Shown here: in pieces, positions 27,195 through 36,212 of the stretch
Layout: every line of letters starts with the position of its first letter
Position numbering within the stretch: the stretch's first letter is position 1
Source: Amycolatopsis nalaikhensis
GTDB lineage: Bacteria > Actinomycetota > Actinomycetes > Mycobacteriales > Pseudonocardiaceae
Direction: 5' to 3'
NCBI RefSeq assembly: GCF_030264295.1
Contig: NZ_CP127173.1
Coordinates: 2,053,501 to 2,117,500, forward strand
DNA: 64,000 nucleotides
The notes under the pieces: model-generated
What the model saw: only the letters and a program-made list of their open reading frames with translations
Databases searched by the model: none
Told to the model about the DNA's origin: nothing
Position numbers and translations under genes: made by a program

Positions 27195-27198
27195 ATGA
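27076..27198 (+). CDS. Candidate 40-residue upstream ORF coupled to the sigma factor
   Basis: GTG 27076 follows GGAGAGAGGGAG closely and opens a 40-codon frame beginning MTNLPAHGVVGHASRQ and ending WVRAAAGGAAR. Its TGA (27196-27198) overlaps the ATG of the sigma-factor gene (27195), an arrangement used elsewhere in this window between real coupled genes. It has no recognisable family and could be a regulatory leader peptide or a chance frame in GC-rich DNA. Confidence 0.4.
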   Translation: MTNLPAHGVVGHASRQAPARPGSGGTVAHWVRAAAGGAAR

Positions 27199-27887
27199 CC
27201 GTGCCGACCACCGTGAGCCGCGGGCCCGTCTTCATGTTCGCCGAGCGCGTCTTCGGCCGGTCGTCCGCCGTGCCGCTGAGCAGGCAGTCCGCCGACGAGG
27301 AACGGGCCGAGGCGGCCAAGGCCGAGGCCTGGGACCTGGTGCGCGCCGCCCAGGACGGCGACTCGTCCGCGTTCGGCCGGCTCTACGACCGCTACGTCGA
27401 CGTCGTCTACCGGTACGTGCTCTTCCGCCTCGGCGACCGCGACCTCGCCGAGGACGTCACCAGCGAGACGTTCCTGCGCGCGCTGCGCCGGATCACGTCG
27501 GTGAGCTACCAGGGGCGTGACGTCGGCGCCTGGTTCGTCACCATCGCCCGCAACCTGGTGCTCGACCACGTGAAGTCGAGCCGGTTCCGCCTCGAGGTCG
27601 TGACCGACGAGGTGACCGAGCCGGGTTCGGCGCCGTTCAGCGTCGGCGCGGCCGTGCAGGCCGGTCCCGAGCAGGAGGCGATCAGCCGCGCGACCCGCAC
27701 CGAGCTGCTGCGGTGCGTCGCCGAGCTGGGCGACGACCAGCGGGAGTGCATCGTCCTGCGGTTCCTGCAGGGCCTGTCGGTGGCGGAGACGGCCGAGATC
27801 ATGAACCGCAACGAAGGCGCGATCAAGGCGTTGCAGCACCGCGCGGTACGCCGTTTGGCACAACTTCTGCCGACCGGATTGCGCTGA
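27195..27887 (+). CDS. ECF-type RNA polymerase sigma factor, BldN-like
   Basis: 230 residues. Sigma region 2 (about 62-128: AFGRLYDRYVDVVYRYVLFR, LAEDVTSETFLRALR) and region 4 (about 165-225: LGDDQRECIVLRFLQGLSVA, ETAEIMNRNEGAIKALQHRA) are complete. An N-terminal extension of about 50 residues precedes region 2, as in Streptomyces BldN, which is made as a proprotein. The next gene encodes a DUF5667 membrane protein as in bldN-rsbN pairs, so a developmental sigma factor is likely (inference). Confidence 0.88.
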   Translation: MTVPTTVSRGPVFMFAERVFGRSSAVPLSRQSADEERAEAAKAEAWDLVRAAQDGDSSAFGRLYDRYVDVVYRYVLFRLGDRDLAEDVTSETFLRALRRITSVSYQGRDVGAWFVTIARNLVLDHVKSSRFRLEVVTDEVTEPGSAPFSVGAAVQAGPEQEAISRATRTELLRCVAELGDDQRECIVLRFLQGLSVAETAEIMNRNEGAIKALQHRAVRRLAQLLPTGLR

Positions 27888-28000
27888 TCCCGCGAACTTT
27901 TCTGCCCGTCGACCGAAACCGGTAACCCTGACGGCTTCTGGATCGTTACTCCTGCCAGACCGGTGTCAGGACCGGCCTGGGCCCTGGATGGAGCAGCGCA

Positions 28001-29071
28001 GTGAGGTTTGCGCGTGAGCGAGCCGAGATCGAGCGGTTCGCGCGTGCCCTGGAGCCGTCCCCCACGCGGCGGGACGGCGAGTTCGCCGACGAGCTGGCTC
28101 TCGTCGGCGCCCTGCGCGAGCTCGGCGCGGCCGGGGCCCCGGACCTGGAGACGCGGCAGCGGATCCGCGCGGAGATCGCGGGCCGCCTGGAGACGGCGGC
28201 GGCCACCACCCCGCGTCGGAGGTGGCGGCCGCGGACCGCCGACCTGGTGGCCGCCGCGTTGTTCCTCGTCCTCATGCTGTCCGGGCTGACGCTCGTGCTG
28301 TCCCGGAACGCGTTGCCCGGTGACGCGCTGTACGGCGTGAAGCGTGCCGGGGAGTCCACGGCGCTTGGCCTGACCTTCGGCGACGAGGCGAAGGCGCGCA
28401 AGCACCTCGAGTTCGCCACGAACCGGATCACCGAGCTCGGCGAGCTGGCCGCCCAAGGCGCGAGCGAGGCCGACTACCGCACCGCCTACGACGACTTCGC
28501 CGCCGACCTGCGGGCCGGCGTCGCCCAGCTGGCGGCCGTGGCGACCAGCGACGGCGGCGGCGCGCAGGAGCTCTCGGACGTCCGCCTGTGGGCGCGGAAC
28601 CAGGCGGCGCGGCTGGCTTCGCAGCCCCTCCCGGCCGACGCGTCGACCGTGTTCGGCCACGTGCGCGAGCTGCTCGGCAAGGTGCAGGATCGCGCGGATG
28701 GGCTGGCCGCGCGGATGAGCTGCTACGAGATCACCACCGGCGCGTTCGACGATCTGGGCCCGCTGCCCGCGACCGGTGCGTGCACGCAGCGGCCGACGCC
28801 GTCCGCCGGCAGCGTCCCGACGTCGGAGCCGACGGCGCCGTCTTCGGCCGAGAGCACCGCGCCGACGCCGACGGGGACGCAGCTGCCGCCGTCGGACGCG
28901 GCGGCGACCCCGGGCATCCCGGCGCCGACGGGCGGCGTCACGCCACCGCCGGTGTTCGGCGGGGCGACGACGACGCCGCGACCGCCGGTGACGACGACCA
29001 CATCCCCGCCGCCGCCACTGGTTTCCCTGCCGCCGCTGCTGCCGGGCCTGCCCCCGATCGTGATCGGCTGA
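28001..29071 (+). CDS. DUF5667 membrane protein, candidate anti-sigma factor (RsbN-like)
   Basis: 356 residues. A cytoplasmic N-terminal part (1-82), one membrane helix (about 84-103, [20 protein letters not shown]), a DUF5667 domain (about 105-215, [20 protein letters not shown]) and a long Pro/Thr/Ser-rich extracytoplasmic tail (about 250-356). DUF5667 proteins follow BldN-type sigma factors, and the cytoplasmic part may bind the sigma factor. The gap of 113 bp to the sigma gene allows a separate promoter. Confidence 0.75.
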   Translation: MRFARERAEIERFARALEPSPTRRDGEFADELALVGALRELGAAGAPDLETRQRIRAEIAGRLETAAATTPRRRWRPRTADLVAAALFLVLMLSGLTLVLSRNALPGDALYGVKRAGESTALGLTFGDEAKARKHLEFATNRITELGELAAQGASEADYRTAYDDFAADLRAGVAQLAAVATSDGGGAQELSDVRLWARNQAARLASQPLPADASTVFGHVRELLGKVQDRADGLAARMSCYEITTGAFDDLGPLPATGACTQRPTPSAGSVPTSEPTAPSSAESTAPTPTGTQLPPSDAAATPGIPAPTGGVTPPPVFGGATTTPRPPVTTTTSPPPPLVSLPPLLPGLPPIVIG

Positions 29072-29117
29072 GGTCCGGGCCACACCTGCGACGGCGCGGT
29101 GGGCGGCTCGCTACCCT

Positions 29118-30047
29118 GTGCGAAGGACCGGGACATGGGCAGACCTGGAGGCGGTGTGCGTGTCAGCTTGGCGTGGCAGGGATAAGAGTCAGGAGCTGGA
29201 ACGGCTCGCCACGCTCGCGGGCGAGGCGTCGGCCGAGGCCGCCCACGCCCTCTCCGAACCCCCCGCGCCGCCGGCCCCGCCGGACCTGACGGCGGCCGCG
29301 TTCTTCGACGTCGACAACACGATGATGATGGGCGCGTCGATCTTCTACTTCGCCCGCGGACTCGCCGCGCGGAAGTTCTTCACGTCGTCCGACCTGGCCG
29401 GGTTCGTCTGGGGCCAGATCAAGTTCCGGCTCGGCGGCCGCGAGAACAAGGAAGACATCAAGACCCACCGCGAGCGCGCACTGTCCTTTGTGGCCGGCCG
29501 CACGGTGGCGGAGCTGACGTCGATCAGCGAAGAGATCTACGACGAGCTGATGGCGGACAAGATCTGGAGCGGCACGCGCGCGCTGGCCCAGATGCACCTG
29601 GACGCCGGCCAGCGCGTCTGGCTGGTGACGGCAACCCCGATCGAGCTGGCGGCGATCATCTCGCGCCGCCTCGGCCTCACCGGAGCGCTCGGCACGGTGG
29701 CCGAGACCCGCGACGGCGTGTACACGGGCCGCCTGGTCGGCGACCTGCTGCACGGCCGCGCGAAGGCCCACGCGGTGCGTGCGCTGGCGTCGCGTGAGGG
29801 CCTGAACCTCAAGCGCTGCACGGCGTATTCGGACTCGGCCAACGACATCCCGATGCTGTCGGCGGTGGGCACGGCGGTGGCGGTGAACCCGGACGGCGGC
29901 CTGCGCGACGTCGCCCGCGCGCGCGGCTGGGAGATCCGCGACTTCCGAACGGGCCGCAAGGCGGCGAAGATCGGCGTGCCGTCGGTGCTGGGCGCCGGAG
30001 CGTTGGCAGGCGCGGTGGCGGCCGGAATGGCCTACCGCCGCCGCTGA
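29118..30047 (+). CDS. HAD-IB family phosphatase (SerB-like)
   Basis: 309 residues. The nucleophile motif [11 protein letters not shown] (DxDxT) starts at about residue 62; motif II ([10 protein letters not shown]) and motif III ([14 protein letters not shown]) follow. Such proteins dephosphorylate small phosphoesters such as phosphoserine or lysophospholipids. The first about 58 residues are low complexity; GTG starts near 29155 are alternatives. A C-terminal hydrophobic stretch ([20 protein letters not shown]) may touch the membrane. A family B palindrome follows the stop by 15 nt. Confidence 0.87.
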   Translation: MRRTGTWADLEAVCVSAWRGRDKSQELERLATLAGEASAEAAHALSEPPAPPAPPDLTAAAFFDVDNTMMMGASIFYFARGLAARKFFTSSDLAGFVWGQIKFRLGGRENKEDIKTHRERALSFVAGRTVAELTSISEEIYDELMADKIWSGTRALAQMHLDAGQRVWLVTATPIELAAIISRRLGLTGALGTVAETRDGVYTGRLVGDLLHGRAKAHAVRALASREGLNLKRCTAYSDSANDIPMLSAVGTAVAVNPDGGLRDVARARGWEIRDFRTGRKAAKIGVPSVLGAGALAGAVAAGMAYRRR

Positions 30048-30062
30048 CCTGGGCGCACGTTG

Positions 30063-30106
30063 TCGTGAGTGTTTAGGGCGGTTAGAACCGCCCTAAACAC
30101 TCACGA
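30063..30106. repeat. Family B 44-bp palindrome, copy 2
   Basis: Perfect 21-nt arms around AG, between the convergent HAD-IB gene (stop 30047) and acyltransferase gene (stop 30110). Identical to copy 3 at 56581-56624. Confidence 0.93.
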
Positions 30107-30109
30107 GCG

Positions 30110-31111
30110 TCAGCCGCGGAAGACGGACTTCCGCTGGGAAAGGCGCCGGTACAACGTCTGCTGGATCGACTCGCGCACCTGGTCGGTCAGCTGGAAGACG
30201 AGCATCGGGTCCTCGACGGCGTCCGGCTCGAACTCGTCCGTGCGGATCGGCTCGCCGAACTCGATGCTCCACTTCGTCGGCAGCGGGATCGCGCCCAGCA
30301 GGCCGAAGTGCGGGAAGAACGGCGTCACCGGGAAGTACGGCAGCCCGAACATCCGGGCCAGCAGCTTGATGTCGCCGAGCTTCGGGTAGATCTCCTCGGC
30401 GCCGATGACCGACACCGGGATGATCGGCACGCCCGCGCGGACCGCCGCCGACACGAAGCCGCCGCGGCCGAAGCGCTGCAGCTTGTACCGGGACGAGAAC
30501 GGCTTGCCGACGCCCTTGAAGCCCTCCGGCCACACGCCGACCAGCTGGCCGTCGCGCAGCAGGCGTTCCGCGTCCGCGTTGCAGGCCAGCGTCTGCCCGG
30601 ACTTGCGGGCGAACGAGCCCACCAGCGGCAGCTGGAACACCAGGTCGGCGCCGAGGCCGCGCAGGTGGCGGCCGCCGGTTTCGTCGTGCACCGCGACCGC
30701 CGTCATCAGCGAGTCCAGCGGCACCGTGCCCGAGTGGTTGGACACCAGCAGCGCGCCGCCCGACAACGGGAGGTTCTCGACGCCGAAGGTGTCCACGCGG
30801 AACCACTTCTTGTACAGCGCGCGCAGCGGCGGCAGGAACACCGCGTCGGTCAGCTCGGCGTCGAAGCCGAACTCGTCGACGGTGTAGTCGCCGGTCAGGC
30901 GGTCGCGGAGGAAGCCGAGCGCCGAGCGGGCGGCGTCGGAGAGCACTTCGGGCGCTTGCGCCACCCGGTCCGCGCCGGGGAAGGCGACGACCGGCGCGTC
31001 CTCCCGTGCCGCCGCTTCCTGCTCACGGAGGTCGCGTTCGGCCTCCAGCGCTTCCGGCTTTTCCCGGCCCGGTCCGTGCAGGGGGATGACCTGCGCCTCG
31101 GCACCGCCCAC
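30110..31111 (-). CDS. Lysophospholipid acyltransferase family protein
   Basis: 333 residues from GTG 31109-31111. A PlsC/DAGAT-like acyltransferase fold is indicated by VSNHSGTVPLDSLM (catalytic His/Asp) and GVWPEGFKGVGK; it should transfer an acyl group to a lysolipid at the membrane. A longer start at GTG 31217-31219 would overlap the epimerase stop (GTGA) and add 36 residues of low complexity; both are possible. It pairs with the epimerase upstream, as in mycobacteria. Confidence 0.85.
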   Translation of the reverse strand: MGGAEAQVIPLHGPGREKPEALEAERDLREQEAAAREDAPVVAFPGADRVAQAPEVLSDAARSALGFLRDRLTGDYTVDEFGFDAELTDAVFLPPLRALYKKWFRVDTFGVENLPLSGGALLVSNHSGTVPLDSLMTAVAVHDETGGRHLRGLGADLVFQLPLVGSFARKSGQTLACNADAERLLRDGQLVGVWPEGFKGVGKPFSSRYKLQRFGRGGFVSAAVRAGVPIIPVSVIGAEEIYPKLGDIKLLARMFGLPYFPVTPFFPHFGLLGAIPLPTKWSIEFGEPIRTDEFEPDAVEDPMLVFQLTDQVRESIQQTLYRRLSQRKSVFRG

Positions 31112-31215
31112 CGTTCCCGCCTCGCTTTCGAAGTCGTTCAAGTCGTGCGGTCTGCGACAACCGGAGCTCCGCTCCGAGCCGGGGGCTCCGCCACCCGGCC
31201 CCCCGAAAGATGCGG

Positions 31216-32259
31216 TCACCGGCTCTGTCCCGTCGCGGCCGCGACGAGAACTTTCCCGGCCAAGCCCGCCAGCTTGCCGCCGTCGAGGACCGGCCTCAAG
31301 CCGCGCCCGACGATGTAGTCGTCGAACGCCTCGCGCGTGGTCCACCGCGGGGTGTACCCGAACTCGTTCTTCAGCTTGGTGATGTCGACGACCCGGCCGA
31401 AGTTCAGCAGCCGGACCTGGTCGGCGGAGAAGTCGACCACGCGGGCCCCGCGCAGGACCTTGCCGACCGACGGCACCACGCTCCGCGGCATCGGCAGCTC
31501 GACCCGGCCCGCTCGCCGGATCGCCTGCGAGAGGGTGAGTACCCCCTCCGAACCGACGTTGAACACGCCGGGTTTGTCGTCCAGGGCCGCGCGTTCCAGC
31601 ACCGCCAGCGCGTCCGACGAATGCAGCAGCTGGATGCGGGCGTCGTAGCCGAAGACCGTTGGTACGACTGGCAGCGCGAAGTAGCGCGAAAGGACGGTGT
31701 CGGTCGACGGGCCGATGATGTTGGCGAAGCGGAACAGCGTCGTGGTGATGTCGGGGCGGCGGCGCACCAGGCCGCGGACGTAGCCCTCCATCTCGACGGC
31801 GTCCTTCGCGTACCCGCTGCTCGACGTCGGGATCAGCTCGGAGTCCTCGGTGAACACCGCCTGCGAGCGGGCGCCGGCGCCGTAGACGGCCGCCGTCGAC
31901 TTCACCACCAGCTTGCGGACCAGCGGCGAGCGCTGGCAGGCGGCCAGCAGCCGCATGGTGCCGATGACGTTGACTTCCTTGATCGCGGTGCGGCGGCCCG
32001 GCCCGGCCGGGTGCGCGGTGCACGACGCGTGCACCACGGTGTCCACTTTGGCCGTGCTGATCACCTTGGCGATCAACGGGTTCCGGATGTCCGCGCGCAC
32101 GAACTCCGCGTGGCCCATGCGCTGCAGCACCGTCTTGTCCGGGGCGACCGTGTCGACACCGATGACCCGCTCGAAGTCGGGGTTGTTGCCCAGCCGGGCG
32201 AGGAGCTTCCCGCCCAGTTCCCCGGCGACTCCGGTGACGAGCACGATGTTCGACGGCAT
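31216..32259 (-). CDS. SDR family epimerase (GalE-like)
   Basis: 347 residues, nucleotide motif VTGVAGELGGKLLARL near the N-terminus. The active-site region reads SSSGYAKDAVE, with Lys two residues after Tyr rather than YxxxK, as in the mycobacterial neighbour of bS22 and the acyltransferase. Substrate unknown; a role in cell-envelope lipid or sugar metabolism is inferred from the coupled acyltransferase. Confidence 0.85.
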   Translation of the reverse strand: MPSNIVLVTGVAGELGGKLLARLGNNPDFERVIGVDTVAPDKTVLQRMGHAEFVRADIRNPLIAKVISTAKVDTVVHASCTAHPAGPGRRTAIKEVNVIGTMRLLAACQRSPLVRKLVVKSTAAVYGAGARSQAVFTEDSELIPTSSSGYAKDAVEMEGYVRGLVRRRPDITTTLFRFANIIGPSTDTVLSRYFALPVVPTVFGYDARIQLLHSSDALAVLERAALDDKPGVFNVGSEGVLTLSQAIRRAGRVELPMPRSVVPSVGKVLRGARVVDFSADQVRLLNFGRVVDITKLKNEFGYTPRWTTREAFDDYIVGRGLRPVLDGGKLAGLAGKVLVAAATGQSR

Positions 32260-32468
32260 GCGACTCCCTGAGGCGTAGGGCGTGGTGGGGGTGGACGATC
32301 ACCCGAAGTGCGCGGGCCTGCACTCGCTGGAAGCATCGCGCGGACGCCCTTGAGATGTTACCGCTCTTCAGTGGTAGCTCAGGGGTGTCTTACGTGCTAT
32401 TAACCGCCATTCCCCCGGAATGCGACGAAGACCTCACTCGAACGGGGGGAACCGGTCCACCACATGGA

Positions 32469-32499
32469 CGTGGCCCGCCCAGAGACTGGACGGGCCACG
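32469..32499 (-). terminator. Candidate terminator of the bS22 gene
   Basis: A 9-bp perfect stem CGTGGCCCG/CGGGCCACG with a 13-nt loop, 18 nt past the bS22 stop in the minus direction and upstream of the epimerase. No U-tract. Confidence 0.6.
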
Positions 32500-32516
32500 G
32501 CTACGCTCGGCTGGGC

Positions 32517-32618
32517 TTACTTGCCGGCCTTGCGACGCTGCACTCGCGTGCGGCGCAGCAGCTTGCGGTGCTTCTTCTTCGACATGCGCTTGCGGCGCTT
32601 CTTGATCACAGAGCCCAT
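32517..32618 (-). CDS. Small ribosomal protein bS22 / AURKAIP1-COX24 domain peptide
   Basis: 33 residues, about half Lys/Arg: [17 protein letters not shown] then [16 protein letters not shown]. This tiny actinobacterial protein is the bS22 subunit seen in mycobacterial ribosomes near the decoding centre (family knowledge). It is often missed by gene finders. It lies between the excisionase-like HTH gene and the epimerase gene, exactly as in mycobacteria. Confidence 0.93.
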   Translation of the reverse strand: MGSVIKKRRKRMSKKKHRKLLRRTRVQRRKAGK

Positions 32619-32773
32619 GGGCGCTCCTTAGGTCGTCGTCGGTCACGCTGCCCGGCGCAGCGTCCAACGGGTGGAGCGCACAGGCACGAGCGGTTTTCCA
32701 GGTTACCCGGCACCCGGTGCGGGCCGGTCGGCGGGCACGCCGTAAGGCGACGTGCCGCCGGCCGCGACGGGGT

Positions 32774-32989
32774 TCACCCCACGTCGTAGTAAGCGCCCTG
32801 GAGGTACTCGTGCACTGCTTTTTCCGGCACCCGGAAGGACTTCCCGACCCTGACGGCGGGCAGCTCACCCGAGTGCACGAGACGGTAGACGGTCATCTTG
32901 GAGACCCGCATCAGCGTGGCCACCTCGGCGACCGTCAGGAACTGGACCTGCCCGACTGCGGGCAGCTCCTCCTTCTTGTTCGGCGACAT
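32774..32989 (-). CDS. Excisionase/MerR-type small DNA-binding protein
   Basis: 71 residues from ATG 32989. A winged HTH, LTVAEVATLMRVSKMTVYRL then VHSGELPAVRVGKSFRVPE, is close to BldC but is a separate actinobacterial family located upstream of bS22 (Rv0500A-like). Longer in-frame starts exist upstream but the N-terminus would be unlike the family. Likely a DNA-binding regulator; targets unknown. Confidence 0.88.
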   Translation of the reverse strand: MSPNKKEELPAVGQVQFLTVAEVATLMRVSKMTVYRLVHSGELPAVRVGKSFRVPEKAVHEYLQGAYYDVG

Positions 32990-33131
32990 GTTTACCGCGT
33001 CCTTCGACACGTGTCGCGCCACGAGGCTTCCCCACCTGTGGTATCGACACGCACGTGCTCTATCGAGAGTAGCGGGACTGGTGGGACTAATGCGACGCCT
33101 GTCACCGAGATGGGCCCCTACCAGTGCTAAC

Positions 33132-33151
33132 GCACGCGCGCCCGCGCGTGC
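33132..33151. terminator. Candidate terminator after the CMD gene
   Basis: Perfect 9-bp stem GCACGCGCG/CGCGCGTGC with a 2-nt centre, 21 nt past the CMD gene stop in the minus direction. Position and symmetry suggest a terminator; alternating GC sequence makes it weaker evidence. Confidence 0.45.
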
Positions 33152-33171
33152 AAGACCACCGGAATCGCCCA

Positions 33172-33741
33172 TTACGGCGAATTCAGGCGCGCGGCGCCGG
33201 GTTCCGGCGGCAGCCGCAGCGCCCGGACGGTGAACGAGATGGCGTGGTACCAGCCGCTGACCAGCAGGACGTCGAGGGCGCCGTCCTCCCCGACGGCGGC
33301 GACGAGGTCCGCCCAGGTCGCGTCGCCGAGGTCACAGGTGGCGTGCAGCTCGTCGACGGCCGCCAGCAGGGCCCGGTCCGCCGGGTCCCAGCACGCGTCG
33401 GTGGGATTCCCACCGGCCAGCGACCGGATCTGCGCGGCGTCGAGCCCGGCTTTCTCCGCGAAGGTGGCGACGTGCACGCCCCACTCGTAGTCCGCGCCGC
33501 AGAGCGCGGTCGTCCGGTCGATGACCAGCTCACGCTGCCGGACGCTCAGCGCCGAGCGGCGCGAGAAGTAGTAGCGGCCCCAGCTCGCGACGCCGTGGGC
33601 GAGATCGGGCCGTCGCGCCCAGACGCGGAACAGCTGGATGGGCGGCCCGAGCTGGTCGAGCGCGGCGGCGGCCTCGACGTCGAACGGCGGCTCGAGCGGA
33701 GCGATGCGCGGCTGCTTCGATTTCAGAGGCATACCGGGCAC
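33172..33741 (-). CDS. Carboxymuconolactone decarboxylase (CMD) family protein
   Basis: 189 residues. The AhpD-like core is TTALCGADYEWGVHVATFAE. Only one cysteine of the possible CxxC pair is present, so peroxidase-type redox activity is unlikely. It is divergent from an HxlR regulator with 32 bp between the starts, suggesting the regulator controls it. Confidence 0.85.
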   Translation of the reverse strand: MPGMPLKSKQPRIAPLEPPFDVEAAAALDQLGPPIQLFRVWARRPDLAHGVASWGRYYFSRRSALSVRQRELVIDRTTALCGADYEWGVHVATFAEKAGLDAAQIRSLAGGNPTDACWDPADRALLAAVDELHATCDLGDATWADLVAAVGEDGALDVLLVSGWYHAISFTVRALRLPPEPGAARLNSP

Positions 33742-33773
33742 GCTAACATCGGCGCTTCGGAAAGGAAAGCACG

Positions 33774-34106
33774 ATGACCCCTCTGCCCGGCCGTCCCGTC
33801 CGCGGTTCGGCGACCGGCCGCCCGATCATGGCGCTGCTCGACCTGCTGGGCCGCCGCTGGGCGTTGCGGATCCTCTGGGAGCTGCGCGACGGCGCGAAGC
33901 CGACGTTCCGGGAGCTGCAGCAGCGCTGCGACGGCGTCTCGTCGAGCGTGCTGAGCACGCGGCTGCGCGAGCTGGGCGAGGCGGACCTGGTCGACCACAC
34001 AGCGGGGTACGCCCTCACCGACCAGGGGCGTTCGTTGTTCGAGACGCTCGTGCGGCTCGACGCGTGGGCCGCGGGCTGGCGGCCCCGGGATCAGTCCTCT
34101 TCGTGA
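33774..34106 (+). CDS. HxlR family winged-helix regulator
   Basis: 110 residues, the usual family size. MALLDLLGRRWALRILWELR and STRLRELGEADLVDHTAGYAL are the HxlR winged-helix hallmarks. No regulatory cysteine is seen, so its signal is unknown. Divergently paired with the CMD gene; its 3' end overlaps the proC stop region by 16 bp. Confidence 0.9.
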   Translation: MTPLPGRPVRGSATGRPIMALLDLLGRRWALRILWELRDGAKPTFRELQQRCDGVSSSVLSTRLRELGEADLVDHTAGYALTDQGRSLFETLVRLDAWAAGWRPRDQSSS

Positions 34107-34903
34107 GCCTTGCCGAGCTCGACGGACCGGTCCTTCGCGGCCTCGATGGCGGCGAGCAGAGCGGCGCGGACGCCGTGCTTTTCCAGCTCGCGGATGGCGT
34201 TGATGGTGGTCCCGGCGGGCGAGGTGACGGCCTCGCGCAGCAGCACGGGGTGCTCGTCGGACTCGTTGAGCATCTTCGCCGCGCCGACGGCCGACTGGAT
34301 GATCAGCTGCCCGGCGAGCGCCCGCGGCAGCCCGAGCAGGATCCCGGCGTCGATCATGGCCTCGACCAGGTAGAAGAAGTAGGCGGGCCCGGAACCGGAG
34401 AGCGCGGTGACGGCGTCCTGCTGGCCTTCGGGAACCTCGACGACCTTGCCGACGTGCGAGAGCAGGTCCCGCACGACGGCGAGGTGCTCGGCGGTGGCGT
34501 ACCGGCCGGCGGAGATGGCGCTCATGGCTTCGTTGACGAGCATCGGCGTGTTCGGCATGACCCGCACGACGGGAACGCCCTCGGCGAGGCGCCGTTCGTA
34601 GAGCGAGGTGGGCAGGCCGGCGCAGAGCGAGACGACGAGCGAGGAGGGCCCGAGCAGCGGCGCGAGTTCGTCGAGAACGGGCTCGATGTCCTGCGGCTTG
34701 ACGGCGACGACGAGGACGTCGGCCTGCTTGGCGGCTTCCTCGACCTCGACGCCGCGGATGCCGTAGCGCGTGGTGAGTTCTTCGACGCGCGCCGGGTACC
34801 GCTCGGTGAAGAGCAGGTCGCCCGGCTCGTGGCCGCCGTGCAGCAGCCCCGAGAGCAACGCCTCGCCGATCTTCCCCGCACCCAGCACCGCGATGACCGT
34901 CAT
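34091..34903 (-). CDS. proC: Pyrroline-5-carboxylate reductase
   Basis: 270 residues. It makes proline from pyrroline-5-carboxylate with NAD(P)H. N-terminal VLGAGKIGEALLSGLLHGG, the VVAVKPQDIEP segment and the C-terminal signature ALSGSGPAYFFYLVEAM with SPAGTTINAI are all present. Preceded by a long non-coding region with A and D repeats, so it probably has its own promoter. Confidence 0.95.
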   Translation of the reverse strand: MTVIAVLGAGKIGEALLSGLLHGGHEPGDLLFTERYPARVEELTTRYGIRGVEVEEAAKQADVLVVAVKPQDIEPVLDELAPLLGPSSLVVSLCAGLPTSLYERRLAEGVPVVRVMPNTPMLVNEAMSAISAGRYATAEHLAVVRDLLSHVGKVVEVPEGQQDAVTALSGSGPAYFFYLVEAMIDAGILLGLPRALAGQLIIQSAVGAAKMLNESDEHPVLLREAVTSPAGTTINAIRELEKHGVRAALLAAIEAAKDRSVELGKAHEED

Positions 34904-34955
34904 GGCGACAAGCGTGCCAAACGCGTTTTGGCTGTGCGGGGCCGGGGCGAGGTCT

Positions 34956-35000
34956 TGAATGAGTCATTCAGGACCTCCCACGCCCTGAATGAGTCATTCA
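34956..35000. repeat. Family A 30-bp modular dyad pair, locus A3
   Basis: TGAATGAGTCATTCA at 34956-34970 and 34986-35000, exactly 30 bp apart. The first is widened by GAGGTC/GACCTC flanks into a longer imperfect palindrome. Confidence 0.9.
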
Positions 35001-35166
35001 GGACGCCCGCCGGGCCGCCGCCCAGCCGCCCGTGCCACGCGAGCCGAGCGGCCGCCAGACACGCGCACCACCCTCAGCCCGCCGATCGCCCGCGCGCCGC
35101 TCGGCCGCCCCGCCGCCCCCGGGGCTCGGCCGGAGCCGAGGCGCGCACCCACCCCCAGCCGCCCGG

Positions 35167-35245
35167 GCTGAAGGGGACCTTCATCTCATCTCATGCCCTG
35201 AAGGGGCCCTTCCGCTCACCACATGCCAGGAAAGGGCCCTTCAGC
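35167..35245. repeat. Family D 30-bp modular array, locus D2
   Basis: TGAAGGGG modules start at 35169 and 35199 (30 bp apart); a third module follows at the same spacing (AGGAAAGGGCCCTT, 35228) and ends in the inverted copy CCCTTCAGC. The array ends 6 nt from the thioesterase stop. Confidence 0.85.
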
Positions 35246-35250
35246 CCGCC

Positions 35251-36078
35251 TCAGCCGCCGGGAGCCGGGGCCAGGCCGAGCTGGCGGGCCTGGCACACCA
35301 GCCGCCCCTGGGCGTCGATCACCGTGGCGTCCGAGTCGAACCACGACTCGTTCACCGACCTCGACTCCACCACCACCCGCAGCCACCCCGGTGCCGGGCG
35401 GGTCCGCAGCAGCGCCGTCAGCTGGACCGTCGGGGCCCAGCCGATGCGGCCGAGGTTCATCACCACCGGCGGGTTCACGTCCGAGGCCAGCAGCGTGAAG
35501 TACGGATCCACCAGGCTGTGCCGCGGCCGGACCCACAGCCGCATCCGGGGCGGCTCTCCCGTGCGTCCCGCCAGGTAGCCCGCCGTCGCCGGGTCGAGGC
35601 GGACCTCGCACCCCTTCGCCAAGTTGAACGGCCCCTCCGTGCTCTCCGCCATCGCCAGCGCTCCCGGTGGGGGCTCGGCGGGCATCGACGGCACGTCCGT
35701 CCACTCCGGGCGCCGCATCGGCAGCCGCCCCGTCGTCACGCGGGCCTCGACGCAGCTTCGGCCGCGCTGCTCCAGCCTGACCTCGACCACCGTCGCGCGG
35801 CGGCCGACCTTGCGGACGTCCGTGCGCAGCAGCACCGGGCCCAACGCCGGCGCGTGCAGGAACTCCGCGCTGACCACCAGGGGCTCCGCGTGCGGCTCAC
35901 CGCGCTCGTGCAGGGCGGCGATCGCCGCCTTGGCCAGCAGGGCCAGCAGGAAACCCCCGTGCGGGTGCGAGCCGATGGCCCACTCCGCACGCAGCACCGC
36001 GGTGAAGGTGCCGTCCCCCAGCGACCGCGCCGCACTCGCCGTGTCGAAGGACAGGGCGGTGCCGTCCGTTCCGCTCAC
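35251..36078 (-). CDS. Thioesterase family protein (TesB-like double hotdog)
   Basis: 275 residues from GTG 36078. AIGSHPHGGFLLALLAKAA and LVVSAEFLHAPALGP are typical of the N-terminal hotdog of acyl-CoA thioesterase II-like proteins; the second hotdog covers about 140-270. It would hydrolyse acyl-CoA. Not clearly in an operon; followed by family D and A repeats. Confidence 0.82.
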   Translation of the reverse strand: MSGTDGTALSFDTASAARSLGDGTFTAVLRAEWAIGSHPHGGFLLALLAKAAIAALHERGEPHAEPLVVSAEFLHAPALGPVLLRTDVRKVGRRATVVEVRLEQRGRSCVEARVTTGRLPMRRPEWTDVPSMPAEPPPGALAMAESTEGPFNLAKGCEVRLDPATAGYLAGRTGEPPRMRLWVRPRHSLVDPYFTLLASDVNPPVVMNLGRIGWAPTVQLTALLRTRPAPGWLRVVVESRSVNESWFDSDATVIDAQGRLVCQARQLGLAPAPGG

Positions 36079-36212
36079 GAACGTTCCGTGCCGATGGCCG
36101 AATCCGGAAAGGGGACGAGCAACGAGCGCAACGGGTTCACAGTCGGAACTTTACGTGTTGGACCGGCGGAAATGGAGTCGGGAGTAGTCGTGTCCTGTCG
36201 GAACGTGCGCAC

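Larger units (their letters stand above)
34904..35250. other. Intergenic region: family A pair and family D array
   Basis: 347 bp. proC-proximal sequence (34904-34950) must carry the proC promoter. A family A pair is at 34956-35000 and a family D array at 35167-35245. The 165 bp between them is GC-rich with no gene visible. Confidence 0.75.
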
